Origin: Candidatus Fibrimonadaceae bacterium
GTDB taxonomy: Bacteria > Fibrobacterota > Fibrobacteria > Fibrobacterales > Fibrobacteraceae
Assembly (NCBI GenBank): GCA_031281265.1
Contig: JAITFO010000038.1
Coordinates: 1-34,489 of the forward strand
Length of the DNA stretch: 34,489 nucleotides
Direction of reading: 5' to 3'
Positions 22,010 through 30,761 of the stretch are shown one piece after another. The translations under genes were made by a program, and so were the position numbers. Below the pieces are notes generated by a model. That model saw only the letters and a list, made by a program, of their open reading frames with translations, searched no databases and was not told the DNA's origin. How positions within the stretch are numbered: position 1 is the first letter of the stretch; each line of letters starts with the position of its first letter.

Positions 22010-23176
22010 CTACTCCACCCCAAGCTCTTTTTTCACCTCGTTCCAGCCATTTACTTTCCCTTTGTAGCAGTAAATTCTGTAAAGGCGGCGAGCCATGCGG
22101 GTTGTGATTTCGTAAGAGATGGTGTTGTGTTCCTTGGCAAAGGCTTCAACGGAAATTTGCCCAGAAAGCTCCCCGTTTATGCACTCCGCTATGTCGCCTA
22201 CCTTCACCTTTGGAACCTCACTCACGTCCACCATACAAGCGTCCATGCACACACGCCCTAGAATGGGGCAGGCTTTGCCCTGTATAAAAATCACGCCTTT
22301 GCTGGGCTCACCGCGCAAATAGCCGTCCCCATAGCCAACGGCAACCGTTGCAACCCGCATATCCTTTTTTGCCACAAAAAAATGCCCGTAAGAAATCCCC
22401 TCGCCTGCTTCAACATCTCGCAAAGCACGCACGGTTGAGCGAAGTTTCAGCACGGGTTTTATGGGAAATTTGGACGGGAATTCCCCAGTGGGGTCATAGC
22501 CGTAAAGAGCTATACCGGGGCGAACCATATCGTAATGGGTTTTGCCTGCGAATAAAAGGGTCGCTGGTGAATTTGCTATGTGGCAAAGCGGAGGGCGTTT
22601 CCCGGCTTTTTCCAATTCCTTTAGTAAATTGTCAAATCGCTCAAGCTGCTTTTCCATAGCGGGATGCCCCTGCATATCGGCGGTGGCTAAATGGGAATAA
22701 ATGCCTTCTATCTCCAAATTCGGAAGCTCGCATATCTTTTTTATCTCTTCAAAATTGCTATGCTTTATCCCAAAACGATGCATGCCTGTATCTATTTGTA
22801 TGTGAATTTTTATTTTAGAACCAGATAGCTTTGCCGCAGTTTCAAAATTTGGGATGGATGGGGTTAAATCGTATTTCAGCAAAAGGGGAATGTCGCTTTC
22901 GTGGCAAGGCCCTAAAATCAAAACACGTGCCTTTACGCCGTTTTCCCTCAAAGCAACACCCTCAAACAGATGCGCAACCCCTAAAAAATCAACTCCCGCT
23001 TCCATAGCCGCAAAAGATACGGCAAGCGAACCGTGCCCATAAGCATCGGCTTTTACGGGCAATAACAGTTTTACATTATCGGGCAGCAAACTCTTGACAT
23101 AGCGAATATTGCTCTGCAAATTATCAAGGTCTATTTCAATCCAATTGGGGTGCGGAACCTCACCAAAAGGCAACAT
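22010..23176 (-). CDS. alr: Alanine racemase
   Basis: A 388-aa PLP enzyme making D-alanine for peptidoglycan. The PLP-binding lysine is K42 in PVKADAYGHG; the catalytic tyrosine lies in the GISYGHFF segment; further family blocks are IDTGMHRFG, SHLATAD, VRPGIALYG and GRVCMDACMVDV. Length is normal. The ATG at 23176 immediately follows the TAA of the 68-aa membrane protein gene, so expression is coupled. It is the last gene of the ubiE-to-alr cluster and ends tail to tail with the AAA ATPase gene. Confidence 0.97.
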   Translation of the reverse strand: MLPFGEVPHPNWIEIDLDNLQSNIRYVKSLLPDNVKLLLPVKADAYGHGSLAVSFAAMEAGVDFLGVAHLFEGVALRENGVKARVLILGPCHESDIPLLLKYDLTPSIPNFETAAKLSGSKIKIHIQIDTGMHRFGIKHSNFEEIKKICELPNLEIEGIYSHLATADMQGHPAMEKQLERFDNLLKELEKAGKRPPLCHIANSPATLLFAGKTHYDMVRPGIALYGYDPTGEFPSKFPIKPVLKLRSTVRALRDVEAGEGISYGHFFVAKKDMRVATVAVGYGDGYLRGEPSKGVIFIQGKACPILGRVCMDACMVDVSEVPKVKVGDIAECINGELSGQISVEAFAKEHNTISYEITTRMARRLYRIYCYKGKVNGWNEVKKELGVE

Positions 23177-23383
23177 TTACTCTTCCTCTGCCATTGCTTT
23201 TTTTAAGTCAAGCATTTTCACATTCGCATTCGGATTATGCCCATACTTATTCAATAGATGTATTTCAACCATCAGAATCAAGTCCGATATCTTTTTTTCA
23301 ACCTTGTGCACCTGAAAAAACAAAAGTATAAGATAGCAAGTGATTGCGAACAGCGCTAAACCCATTACTAAAGAAAATACCAT
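23177..23383 (-). CDS. Small single-pass membrane protein, unknown
   Basis: A 68-aa protein with one N-terminal transmembrane helix (about residues 3-23, VFSLVMGLALFAITCYLILLF) and a helical cytoplasmic-like tail HKVEKKISDLILMVEIHLLNKYG. It lies between asd (10 bp) and alr (0 bp) on the same strand, in an operon that serves cell-wall precursor synthesis. Family not recognised. Tight packing between two sure genes supports that it is real. Confidence 0.6.
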   Translation of the reverse strand: MVFSLVMGLALFAITCYLILLFFQVHKVEKKISDLILMVEIHLLNKYGHNPNANVKMLDLKKAMAEEE

Positions 23384-23393
23384 AATAAACCCC

Positions 23394-24416
23394 CTACAAA
23401 AGCTCCGCTATCTGCACAGCATTTAAAGCTGCGCCCTTGCGAATTTGGTCACCAACAACCCACATATCAAAAGTGTTTTCCTGAGATTGGTCAACGCGAA
23501 TCCTGCCTACGAGCACGGGATCTTTGCCACTCGCATCTATGGGCATGGGCCAGCGATTTTTTGACGGCTCTTCCAAAATTTCAACACCCGGTGCTTCGCG
23601 CAAAATGCCATAAATATCCGAGATGCTCACCTTTTTGGAAAATCTTATGTTCAAAGCCTCGGAATGTGCCCTTAAAACAGGGACTCTGACGCAAGTTGCA
23701 TTCACACGCAAACTGCTGTCCCCAAAAATTTTATGGGTTTCGGCTATCATTTTCCATTCCTCTTCGCAATAGCCGGTAGGCGCATGGACAGCGGATTTAT
23801 CTGGGCTGCCATCATTGTAAGAGGAGTTGTGCGGGAATAAATTAAAAGCGTATTGGTGAGGGATAACGGTACGTTTAAAGGTTTTTCCCTCTGCAAGAGC
23901 CGCACATTCTAAACGGAGTTCTTCCATAGCGGTTGCTCCCGCACCGCTTGAGGCTTGGTAGGTGCACGCCTGAACTCTCTCAATGCCAAAGGCCTTGTAT
24001 AAAGGGAATAGCGGTACCAGCATTATTATAGTGCTGCAGTTCGGGTTTGCGATAATGCCTTTGTGTTTCTTAATCTCTTGCGGATTTATCTCTGGCACCA
24101 CGAGCGGAACTTCGGGATTCATTCTAAAATAAGATGTGTTATCCACAACCACCGCGCCAGCTTTAACAGCGGAGGGCATATACTCCTTGGAGATGGAACC
24201 GCCAGCGGAAGACAAAACCAAATCCACGCCATCAAAGGAATCGTGGCGAAGCTCTTGCACGGTTATATCCTCGCCCTTGAATTTTATTTTTCTGCCTGCG
24301 CTTCTTGACGAAGCCAATAATTTTAAAGACTTTATTGGAAAATTCCGCTCTGCCAGAATAGACAATAATTCCTGCCCGACTGCACCAGTTGCGCCTGCTA
24401 TGGCAACATTTTTCAT
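23394..24416 (-). CDS. asd: Aspartate-semialdehyde dehydrogenase
   Basis: A 340-aa enzyme reducing aspartyl phosphate to aspartate semialdehyde, the branch point to lysine/diaminopimelate, threonine and methionine. Visible: NADP-binding G8-ATGAVG, catalytic C127 in NPNCSTI, substrate-binding segment SSGAGATAMEEL, and the active-site histidine in VLRAHSEAL. Length and both ends are normal for the Gram-negative-type family without large insertion. The ATG overlaps the stop of the 208-aa gene (ATGA), so translation is coupled. With alr nearby, the cluster leans toward peptidoglycan precursors. Confidence 0.97.
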   Translation of the reverse strand: MKNVAIAGATGAVGQELLSILAERNFPIKSLKLLASSRSAGRKIKFKGEDITVQELRHDSFDGVDLVLSSAGGSISKEYMPSAVKAGAVVVDNTSYFRMNPEVPLVVPEINPQEIKKHKGIIANPNCSTIIMLVPLFPLYKAFGIERVQACTYQASSGAGATAMEELRLECAALAEGKTFKRTVIPHQYAFNLFPHNSSYNDGSPDKSAVHAPTGYCEEEWKMIAETHKIFGDSSLRVNATCVRVPVLRAHSEALNIRFSKKVSISDIYGILREAPGVEILEEPSKNRWPMPIDASGKDPVLVGRIRVDQSQENTFDMWVVGDQIRKGAALNAVQIAELL

Positions 24417-25039
24417 AACTGCTCCCTTAATTGTAAAAATACAGCTTTTGCTTGTGCGGCATATACCGCAGCTTTGTTCAGACTGTCGCCCACATTATCG
24501 TTTTCCTGGCCAAACAAGCTATGTGTTTCGTAGCCTGCAAGCCGCAAATTATCCGCTGCCGCAAGCAATAAGTCGTAATAACACGATTTCTCATCCCCTG
24601 GCCCAAATAAACCCCTGACCTGTCTATAGGAATCCATGCTTTTGTTGCGCAGAGAAAGAGCTTTGCTCTCGAATATCTCACGTTTTTCTATGCCTTGATT
24701 GTTTATGTATTTCAATTTTGGAAAAGCCAAAATGGAATCTGAAATAGCTATCACATCTTCCAATATATGCTTTTCTACAGGAGAACAGCTGTTTGTCCGG
24801 TTTTCAGTTGTTGTTTCGCTAGAACTCGATGGAACGGATGGTGTTTCCCCTAGGCCTATCTCCCGCTTAACGGAATCGTATTTCATGTAGGAAAAGAACA
24901 CAGAGGTGACAACTATCGCAGTGGTGATAAGCCCAGACACCACCGCCCTGACAACACCACGGGAGTTTATAGCACATACAAGCGTCAAACCCGCTATGCA
25001 CCATAAAATCGCTACTTGTATAATATCTATGCTAAACAT
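24413..25039 (-). CDS. Two-TM membrane protein, unknown
   Basis: A 208-aa protein: two N-terminal transmembrane helices (about 5-24 and 30-52), a Ser/Thr-rich linker (VPSSSSETTTENRT), then a helical soluble domain from about residue 85 with periodic Ala/Leu (LLLAAADNLRLAGYE, AAVYAAQAKAVFLQL). It lies 7 bp after ssb and overlaps asd by 4 bp. Not recognised. The soluble part looks like a helical bundle with TPR-like character; this is a guess. Confidence 0.6.
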   Translation of the reverse strand: MFSIDIIQVAILWCIAGLTLVCAINSRGVVRAVVSGLITTAIVVTSVFFSYMKYDSVKREIGLGETPSVPSSSSETTTENRTNSCSPVEKHILEDVIAISDSILAFPKLKYINNQGIEKREIFESKALSLRNKSMDSYRQVRGLFGPGDEKSCYYDLLLAAADNLRLAGYETHSLFGQENDNVGDSLNKAAVYAAQAKAVFLQLREQL

Positions 25040-25046
25040 CTTTTAA

Positions 25047-25496
25047 CTAAAACGGCAGGTCGTCCGAATCACTGGATGGCGGTGGCGGTACATTATTTGT
25101 CCCATATTCGTTACTAGTATCGTAGCCTGAGGTTTCGCTAGTGCCAGCATAACTTTGCTTTGGGGCTAAAAATTCAAAATTATCCATCAATATTTCGGTT
25201 ACATTGTGTTTTTGCCCTGTTTGTGGGTCGTTCCACTGGCGGTAAGAAACCCTGCCTTCAACAAAAAGCGGGGTTCCCTTTTTTATTCCCAATTTCTCTA
25301 TGCGCTCCGCGAGCCTGTCCCAAGCGACAATGTTGTGCCAAGCGGTATCATCTTGCATCTCGCCGGTATTCGGGTTGCGAAACCTGCGCGTGGTAGCTAG
25401 GGAGAAAGAAACTCGTTTTTTGTTGTTTTGCGTAAGACGAACCTCAGCATCTTTGCCTAGATTTCCCATGAGCATCACTTTGTTTAAATAAGCCAT
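25047..25496 (-). CDS. ssb: Single-stranded DNA-binding protein
   Basis: A 149-aa SSB. The OB-fold occupies residues 1-110 (AYLNKVMLMGNLGKDAEVR, TAWHNIVAWDRLAERIEKLGIKKG, LFVEGRVSYRQWNDPQTGQK). A flexible Gly/Ser/Pro linker leads to the acidic C-terminal tip SDSDDLPF that binds partner proteins in replication and repair. The ATG has GAGG 5-6 bases upstream. It is the third gene of the ubiE-ubiX-ssb-unknown-asd cluster; ssb next to these genes has no known functional meaning. Confidence 0.97.
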   Translation of the reverse strand: MAYLNKVMLMGNLGKDAEVRLTQNNKKRVSFSLATTRRFRNPNTGEMQDDTAWHNIVAWDRLAERIEKLGIKKGTPLFVEGRVSYRQWNDPQTGQKHNVTEILMDNFEFLAPKQSYAGTSETSGYDTSNEYGTNNVPPPPSSDSDDLPF

Positions 25497-25517
25497 ATAA
25501 TCCTCGTATGTCGTATG

Positions 25518-26048
25518 TTATGTAAAATTTAGAAAAACTTTTAAAACCTTTTCAACAACTGTGTCTGCAAGCTCTTCTATCGTTTTAGGATGTTCGTAAA
25601 AATGCGGACTTGCAGGGATAATAGTAGCCCCAGCCCTTTTTAGCCTCAGCATATTCTCCAAATGTATTTCGCTAAAAGGCATTTCTCTGGGGACAAGCAC
25701 AAGAGGGCGGCTCTCTTTTAAGCATACATCAGCGGCTCTTATCAGCAGGTTATCGCTTGTGCCTGCGGCTATGCGCCCCAAACTACCCATTGAACACGGT
25801 AAAACAGCCATTCCCAGATATTTAGAACCACCGGTTGCCGGCGGTGCAAAGAAATCGTCAATCCTGTGGATTTTTTTGCAGTCTTTCAAAATGCTCTCGC
25901 AGCGTTCGTGTTTTATAACCTGTTCGCCGATTTTTGTGATGATGAGTTCCACCGCAAAGCCATGTTTTTTTGCCAGCGATAAAAACCGCTTTGCATATAT
26001 TGACCCAGAAGCTCCGGTTATGCCAAGCAACACAGGATGCTTGTTCAT
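25518..26048 (-). CDS. ubiX: UbiX flavin prenyltransferase
   Basis: A 176-aa flavoprotein that prenylates FMN to make the cofactor of UbiD-type decarboxylases. Visible: N-terminal GITGASGSIYAKRFL, the FMN-site segment LPCSMGSLGRIAAGTSDNLLIRAADV with conserved Ser, and LVLVPREMPFSEIHLENML. Length is slightly below the usual 190. The ATG overlaps the ubiE stop (ATGA). The pair suggests quinone metabolism; no ubiD is in the window. Confidence 0.95.
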   Translation of the reverse strand: MNKHPVLLGITGASGSIYAKRFLSLAKKHGFAVELIITKIGEQVIKHERCESILKDCKKIHRIDDFFAPPATGGSKYLGMAVLPCSMGSLGRIAAGTSDNLLIRAADVCLKESRPLVLVPREMPFSEIHLENMLRLKRAGATIIPASPHFYEHPKTIEELADTVVEKVLKVFLNFT

Positions 26049-26716
26049 TTTTTCTCCAACAGCACCATGTGTGCCAACCCGCCATCAAGGGATTTTATGG
26101 AACGCAAAGCAAAGCCTGCCGCACGGGCTTTTGCCGCATATTCTTTTGAAGTTATAAAACTCAGGATGGAAAGCACCAAATAACGATAGGCATTGCGCTT
26201 GCTGAACATCATGCCTGCAAACGGAATGGCAAGCGGAGCGATTTTTTGATAAAAGAATGTTGCAATTTTTTTTTCTGGTTTAAAAAATTCAAGCGTGGCA
26301 AAACTGCCGCCTTGTTTCAGCACCCTAAAAGCCTCGCTAAAAGCCAAATCCAAATTCTTTATATTTCTCATTCCAAATCCGTTTAAAATAATATCAACAG
26401 AACCATCCGCAAGCGGAATGTCAGTTGCATCCATCTGAACGGGGATTAAATCGGGACTTTTCTGAGCGGCAACGGAGAGCATTTTTCCAGCGAAATCGCC
26501 AACTATGGAGAATTTTGGATCACCAAGAATTTTTTTGAAGGCAAGCGAAAAATCCCCTGTGCCGCCGCATAAATCCAGCACAACCGCATTTTCCTTTTTT
26601 GGAAGTTTTTTGCAGCATTTTTTGCGCCATGCAATATCACGCCCTGCCGACATCAGGTGATTGAGCATGTCGTAGCGTTTGTGTATTTTATTGAACATTT
26701 CGCGAGTTTGCAACAT
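26045..26716 (-). CDS. ubiE: Demethylmenaquinone/ubiquinone C-methyltransferase
   Basis: A 223-aa SAM-dependent methyltransferase of the UbiE/MenG family, which makes the last step of menaquinone synthesis. The N-terminal MFNKIHKRYDMLNHLMSAGRDIAWR is family-typical; SAM motif I is VVLDLCGGTGDFSLAF, followed by MDATDIPLADGSVDIILNGFGMRNI and GGSFATLEFFKP. Menaquinone is likely in this non-proteobacterial context (inference), so menG may be the better name. ATG 26716 lies 11 bases after a TATATT element; a second ATG six codons later is possible. It heads the seven-gene cluster. Confidence 0.94.
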   Translation of the reverse strand: MLQTREMFNKIHKRYDMLNHLMSAGRDIAWRKKCCKKLPKKENAVVLDLCGGTGDFSLAFKKILGDPKFSIVGDFAGKMLSVAAQKSPDLIPVQMDATDIPLADGSVDIILNGFGMRNIKNLDLAFSEAFRVLKQGGSFATLEFFKPEKKIATFFYQKIAPLAIPFAGMMFSKRNAYRYLVLSILSFITSKEYAAKARAAGFALRSIKSLDGGLAHMVLLEKK

Positions 26717-26727
26717 ATTTCTCGCGG

Positions 26728-26733
26728 AATATA
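26728..26733 (-). promoter_or_regulatory. -10 element of the ubiE cluster
   Basis: TATATT (in TTTCTATATTCCG) on the minus strand, 11 bases before the ATG at 26716 and just before the end of the upstream chemoreceptor gene. No Shine-Dalgarno fits the first ATG. Confidence 0.4.
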
Positions 26734-26738
26734 GAAAA

Positions 26739-28487
26739 CTACACCTTGAACTGACTTAAAATGTTTTTCAAATCGCTTGACAGCCTAGCGAGTTCATTCG
26801 CGCTCTGGTTGATTTGCTCTGCTCCATGAGCACTCTCCTTGGCGCTCTGGGTTATGCCTGCCACGTTCTGGCTAACCACGCCTGCTCCTCTAGCCGCTTC
26901 GCCTGAATTGCGAGCTATGTCTCTGCTGCCTTTGGCTACTTCGCCTATGGCAGAAGCAACGCGCTTAGACCCGGTACTCGCCTGCGCAACATTGCTCGCT
27001 ATCTCGTTGCTCGCCTTAGTCTGCTCGCCAACGTGTGCAGATATGGAATCCACGCTGTGGTTTATCTTTTGGATTATATCAGACACATCTTTTATCACGT
27101 CAATGGCTTTGCCAGTCCCTGCCTGTATGCCATCTATGCGCCGAGCTATGTCGTCTGCGCTAATAGCACTCTGATTAGCAAGGTCTTTGATTTCACTCGC
27201 AACAACGGCAAACCCTTTTCCAGCTTCACCCGCGCTTGCAGCTTCTATGGTTGCGTTAAGGGCAAGCAAATTGGTTTTATCCGCGATTTTCTTAATCACA
27301 TCGGTCACCTGCCCTATCTCTTTGGCGGCAGCACCGAGCTTGCCCATTACGTCGGTCGCTTCGTGAGACCTATCCGTGGCTTCGTGTGCTATATTGCTGG
27401 CATCGCCTGCATTGCTCGCTATCTCGCTTATGCTCGCGCTCATCTGCTCTACAGCCGCTGCGATGGTGTTCATGTTCGTGGACATCTGCTCGGCAGCTCC
27501 AGCTACCTCGTTTGCGCTCATAGATGCTTCTTCCGCACTGCTCGCCATAGCGTTTATGCTCGCAACCGTATCATCTGTGGTTCTGGCAACGGTTGCGCTC
27601 TGGGAGGCATTTTCCGCCGCAGTATTGGATACCTGCCTGCCCACGCTGGAAAGCTCCTCCGCAGCAGTTGCCAGCATATTGGAATCGTTCCCGAGCTGTT
27701 TGAATATGCTTTGGAACCTTGTAGCCAGGCTGTCCAAAGCCTTGGAAAGTATGCCCAGCTCGTCCTCTCGCTCTAAGTTGGCACGGGCGGTCATATCCCC
27801 TTTCTCTATCTTGGAAAGAGTGCTTACCACGGTTTTCATAGGGCTTGTGATGGCAAAGGTTAAGAGTATGCCCAAACCCAGGGAAAGAACCAGCACCGCT
27901 ATTAGAATTGGGATGGCGGTGTCTCTTAGCTCATGCCCCAAGTCCGAAGCTTGGTCAGACAACGTTTTATTTACGGTAATTCTCCTGTCTGCGGCGGCCT
28001 GAAGGGCTTTAAGCATATCGCCAGCCGATTTTGTAAGCTCAGGCGGAACATCGGATAAGACGCGTTTTGTAGCAGGGTCAATTTTCGCGGTTCTCAAGTA
28101 ATTGTTCGCTTCCTCCACAAATTTATCGATGATGGACTGCAAATTGTACAGAATTGTTTTCCCCGTTTCATTCAGAACCATCTCTTTTTGCCTGTTAATT
28201 AGTTCGTTGGCAATAGTGCGCGCGTCGTTTAAGGCTTTCACTCCTGCGGCACGTTCTTCATCTGTATCCGAGCTTTGCCATTTCCAAACGCCTATGCGTA
28301 ATTCCTGCACCTGCATCGCAGTTTCTGTAAGCAGTCCCATAGGAAGCGACCCTAAGTTATACAACTGGTCGGTCTTATCATCAAGTTTGTCTATGCCTCT
28401 TAATAGATATATTCCCATAAAAAGTGCCAATGCGGTGGCGAATAGGAAAGACACTATTATCTTGGTACCTATTTTTATGTTTTTCAT
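26739..28487 (-). CDS. Methyl-accepting chemotaxis protein with four-helix sensor
   Basis: A 582-aa chemoreceptor. TM1 about residues 9-29; periplasmic helical sensor of about 160 residues ([23 protein letters not shown] ...) typical of four-helix-bundle receptors; TM2 about 192-214; HAMP about 215-268; then the coiled-coil signalling domain with the same tip as the receptor at 3834 ([28 protein letters not shown]). It ends in SQFKV without a CheR tether. The ATG has GGGAG 8 bases upstream. The signal sensed is unknown. It follows the sirtuin gene by 73 bp, a gap carrying a direct repeat, so it probably has its own promoter. Confidence 0.95.
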   Translation of the reverse strand: MKNIKIGTKIIVSFLFATALALFMGIYLLRGIDKLDDKTDQLYNLGSLPMGLLTETAMQVQELRIGVWKWQSSDTDEERAAGVKALNDARTIANELINRQKEMVLNETGKTILYNLQSIIDKFVEEANNYLRTAKIDPATKRVLSDVPPELTKSAGDMLKALQAAADRRITVNKTLSDQASDLGHELRDTAIPILIAVLVLSLGLGILLTFAITSPMKTVVSTLSKIEKGDMTARANLEREDELGILSKALDSLATRFQSIFKQLGNDSNMLATAAEELSSVGRQVSNTAAENASQSATVARTTDDTVASINAMASSAEEASMSANEVAGAAEQMSTNMNTIAAAVEQMSASISEIASNAGDASNIAHEATDRSHEATDVMGKLGAAAKEIGQVTDVIKKIADKTNLLALNATIEAASAGEAGKGFAVVASEIKDLANQSAISADDIARRIDGIQAGTGKAIDVIKDVSDIIQKINHSVDSISAHVGEQTKASNEIASNVAQASTGSKRVASAIGEVAKGSRDIARNSGEAARGAGVVSQNVAGITQSAKESAHGAEQINQSANELARLSSDLKNILSQFKV

Positions 28488-28534
28488 AAGGTTAACTCCC
28501 AGCAGTGGTTACTGTAATACAATATAAATAAAAT

Positions 28535-28555
28535 GTTAAGAAAAAGTTAAGAAAA
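28535..28555. repeat. Tandem 11-bp direct repeat upstream of chemoreceptor gene
   Basis: GTTAAGAAAAA followed directly by GTTAAGAAAA on the plus strand. On the coding strand this reads TTAAC-T-TTTTC-TTAACA, two TTAAC cores 11 bp apart, the spacing of response-regulator sites. It is 48-68 bp upstream of the ATG at 28487. Confidence 0.4.
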
Positions 28556-28560
28556 TTTTT

Positions 28561-29247
28561 TTAGGATAATTTTTCTACCCATTTCGGGACAATTTCGCCA
28601 GCTTTGCCCTGAATAAATTCGTCCGTATAACCGCCGTCCACTTCTTCCAAATTCAGGCATACGACATATGCACCCGAAGATTTTGCCATTTGCCTAAAAC
28701 CAGCCGCCGGGTAAACAACCCCACTTGTGCCTATGTAGGCGAACAAATCGCACTGGGTCAAGGCTTTTTGAATACGCTTCATTTCAAACGGGATTTCCCC
28801 GAACCAAACTATATGCGGGCGCATTTTAGCCCCACATTCAGGGCATTTCTCAGGTTGATTCTCCGTGCAGTACATCACGTGCTCCCCGTGACCCAGGCAG
28901 CGAACCTTTAAAAGCTCGCCGTGCATTGCTATAACCCTCTTGCTCCCAGCCCTTTGATGCAAATCATCCACATTTTGGGTGATGAGCAGAAAATCATCTC
29001 CGTATTTCTCTTCCAGTTTCACAAGGGCGTGGTGGGCGGCATTGGGCTCCACATTTTTTAAGCTATTTCTGAGTTTATTGTAAAATGTTATAACTCTCTC
29101 AGGGTCGCTTTCAAAGCCTTCCGGCGTTGCGACAATCCGCACAGGCTCGTTTTCCCACAAGCCGTCCGCATCGCGGAATGTCCTAAGCCCGCTCTCCGCG
29201 CTTATTCCCGCACCGGTCAAGACGACTATTTTTTTAGAAGTACCCAT
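28561..29247 (-). CDS. cobB: NAD-dependent protein deacylase (sirtuin)
   Basis: A 228-aa sirtuin that removes acyl groups from lysine at the cost of NAD+. Visible: GAGISAESGLRTFRDADGLW, TQNVDDLHQRAGS, catalytic HGELLKVRC, a zinc module with four cysteines (C in VRCLG and YC, then CPEC), and the NAD-binding IGTSGVVYPAAG. It is of the SIRT5/CobB class, with Y56 present, but the arginine expected three residues later is L59 (R60 follows), so preference for succinyl-type substrates may be altered. Overlaps the 3' end of the DUF2059 gene by 14 bp. Confidence 0.94.
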   Translation of the reverse strand: MGTSKKIVVLTGAGISAESGLRTFRDADGLWENEPVRIVATPEGFESDPERVITFYNKLRNSLKNVEPNAAHHALVKLEEKYGDDFLLITQNVDDLHQRAGSKRVIAMHGELLKVRCLGHGEHVMYCTENQPEKCPECGAKMRPHIVWFGEIPFEMKRIQKALTQCDLFAYIGTSGVVYPAAGFRQMAKSSGAYVVCLNLEEVDGGYTDEFIQGKAGEIVPKWVEKLS

Positions 29248-29665
29248 CTTTCTTCAATTCCACGATTATATCCTGAGCCAATTTCTCCCCCCATTTTTGA
29301 CTAGCTTGGAACGCATCTTGAGTCATCGCGGGCGAAACCTTTATAAATTTTTTCCCAATTGGACTTTCATAAAATTTGATTAAACCTTTTATATCATCAT
29401 GGGTGAAATGCTTATCGTATATGGGGATGAGCAGTTCCACAAAAGTCTCCATCTTCACACCCGCTTTGAACTTTGCCCAAAATTCCGCTGGTGCCCCTGG
29501 CACCATCCCCTTCATACTCGGCAGCATCATATCAATCATCTGCACCGCCTGTGCCTTTACATCCATTGCTTCCAGCAATTTGGCTATATCCTGCTTTTTA
29601 GTTTGCCCATACGCGGAAAAGACCGCGCATAAGGTTAGTAAAAGCACTAAGGGGAGTTTTTTCAT
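29234..29665 (-). CDS. DUF2059-family exported protein
   Basis: A 143-aa protein with a Sec signal peptide (KKLPLVLLLTLCAVFSAYG, cleavage near residue 20). The mature part fits DUF2059: AKLLEAMDVKAQAVQMIDMMLP, then VELLIPIYDKHFTHDDIKGLIKFYESPIGKKF. Function of the family is not known; it is periplasmic here. The ATG has AGGAG 6 bases upstream and its promoter is back to back with that of the aldolase gene. Confidence 0.85.
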   Translation of the reverse strand: MKKLPLVLLLTLCAVFSAYGQTKKQDIAKLLEAMDVKAQAVQMIDMMLPSMKGMVPGAPAEFWAKFKAGVKMETFVELLIPIYDKHFTHDDIKGLIKFYESPIGKKFIKVSPAMTQDAFQASQKWGEKLAQDIIVELKKDGYF

Positions 29666-29690
29666 GGCTGCTCCTTTGGTTAATGGAGGT

Positions 29691-29710
29691 AATATAGTAT
29701 TTACTATATT
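29691..29710. promoter_or_regulatory. Back-to-back -10 elements of divergent promoters
   Basis: AATATAGTA, TT, TACTATATT: a perfect 9-bp inverted repeat. The right half supplies TATATT (29705-29710) for the aldolase gene; the left half, read on the minus strand, supplies TATATT (29691-29696) for the DUF2059/sirtuin genes. The two RNA polymerase footprints would overlap almost entirely, so the promoters are probably mutually exclusive. Confidence 0.55.
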
Positions 29711-29738
29711 CTCCTAAACACTTAATAGAGGTTAAGCT

Positions 29739-30743
29739 ATGGCAGTATCGTACAAAGAACTAGGTCTGGTAAACACCAAAGCGATGTTCGCAGACGCAAT
29801 CAAGGGCGGCTATGCTATTCCGGCATACAACTTTAACAATATGGAGCAAATGCAGGCTATAATACAGGCTTGCGTGGAAACCAAAAGCCCCGTTATTTTG
29901 CAGGTTTCAAGCGGTGCCCGCAAATATGCAAACCAGAATTTGCTGAGGAACATGGCAAGAGGCGCGGTGGAATACGCCCACGAGCTTGGCTGCGACATTC
30001 CAATAGTCCTGCACCTTGACCACGGCGATACCTTTGAATTGTGCAAAGACTGCATAGACACAGGCTTTAGCTCCGTTATGATAGACGGCAGCCACCACCC
30101 TTACGAAAAAAATGTGGAATTGACCAAAAAAGTTGTGGATTATGCTCACTCTCGTGCTGACTATGTAACCGTAGAAGGCGAGCTTGGAGTGCTAGCTGGC
30201 GTGGAAGACGATGTTTCTTCCGAACATTCACATTACACCCAGCCGGAAGAGGTGCAGGATTTTGTCAACAAAACAGGAGTTGACTCCCTCGCCATTTCCA
30301 TTGGAACCAGCCACGGTCGCTGCAAATTCAAGCCAGAGCAATGTACTCGCAACCCAGATGGCGTGTTAATCCCGCCTCCGCTCCGCTTTGACATTTTGGA
30401 AGAAATTGAAAAAAAGATACACGGCTTCCCAATTGTTCTGCACGGCTCTTCTTCCGTTCCGCACGAATATGTGCAAATTGTTGAAAAGTTTGGCGGCAAA
30501 ATCCCGGATTCCGTTGGTATTCCAGAAGAGCAGTTGCGAAAAGCCGCAAAGAGTGCTGTTTGCAAAATCAACATCGACTCCGATGGACGCCTTGCGATGA
30601 CCGCTATAATTCGCAAAGTTTTCGGAGAACATCCGGACGAGTTTGACCCGCGCAAATATCTTGGACCAGCACGTGACGAGCTTAAAAAGATGTACGCGGC
30701 AAAGAACAAAAATGTTCTGGGTTCTGCGGGCACGGTTAAATAA
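29739..30743 (+). CDS. fba: Class II fructose-bisphosphate aldolase
   Basis: A 334-aa zinc-dependent aldolase of glycolysis and gluconeogenesis, interconverting fructose 1,6-bisphosphate with dihydroxyacetone phosphate and glyceraldehyde 3-phosphate. Visible: YNFNNMEQMQAII, the metal site VLHLDHGDTFE (D and H), EGELGVLAGVED, SIGTSHGRC and VLHGSSSVP with metal- and phosphate-binding residues, and NIDSDGRLAMTA. The ATG has GAGG 7 bases upstream and a leader of about 22 nt, i.e. a conventional SD-led gene in contrast to several neighbours. Confidence 0.96.
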   Translation: MAVSYKELGLVNTKAMFADAIKGGYAIPAYNFNNMEQMQAIIQACVETKSPVILQVSSGARKYANQNLLRNMARGAVEYAHELGCDIPIVLHLDHGDTFELCKDCIDTGFSSVMIDGSHHPYEKNVELTKKVVDYAHSRADYVTVEGELGVLAGVEDDVSSEHSHYTQPEEVQDFVNKTGVDSLAISIGTSHGRCKFKPEQCTRNPDGVLIPPPLRFDILEEIEKKIHGFPIVLHGSSSVPHEYVQIVEKFGGKIPDSVGIPEEQLRKAAKSAVCKINIDSDGRLAMTAIIRKVFGEHPDEFDPRKYLGPARDELKKMYAAKNKNVLGSAGTVK

Positions 30744-30761
30744 CATTACGTAAACGCCTAG

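Noticed and set aside
22005-22015. Intrinsic terminator between the convergent AAA ATPase and alr genes
   Set aside because: The stop codons touch; there is no room for a hairpin with a T run, and none is seen inside the gene ends. The same holds for the overlaps at 17998-18011 and 14192-14195.
27033-28002. Plus-strand open frames of 208-247 codons inside the second chemoreceptor gene
   Set aside because: Same shadow effect at the equivalent part of the second receptor; no recognisable motifs or ribosome sites.
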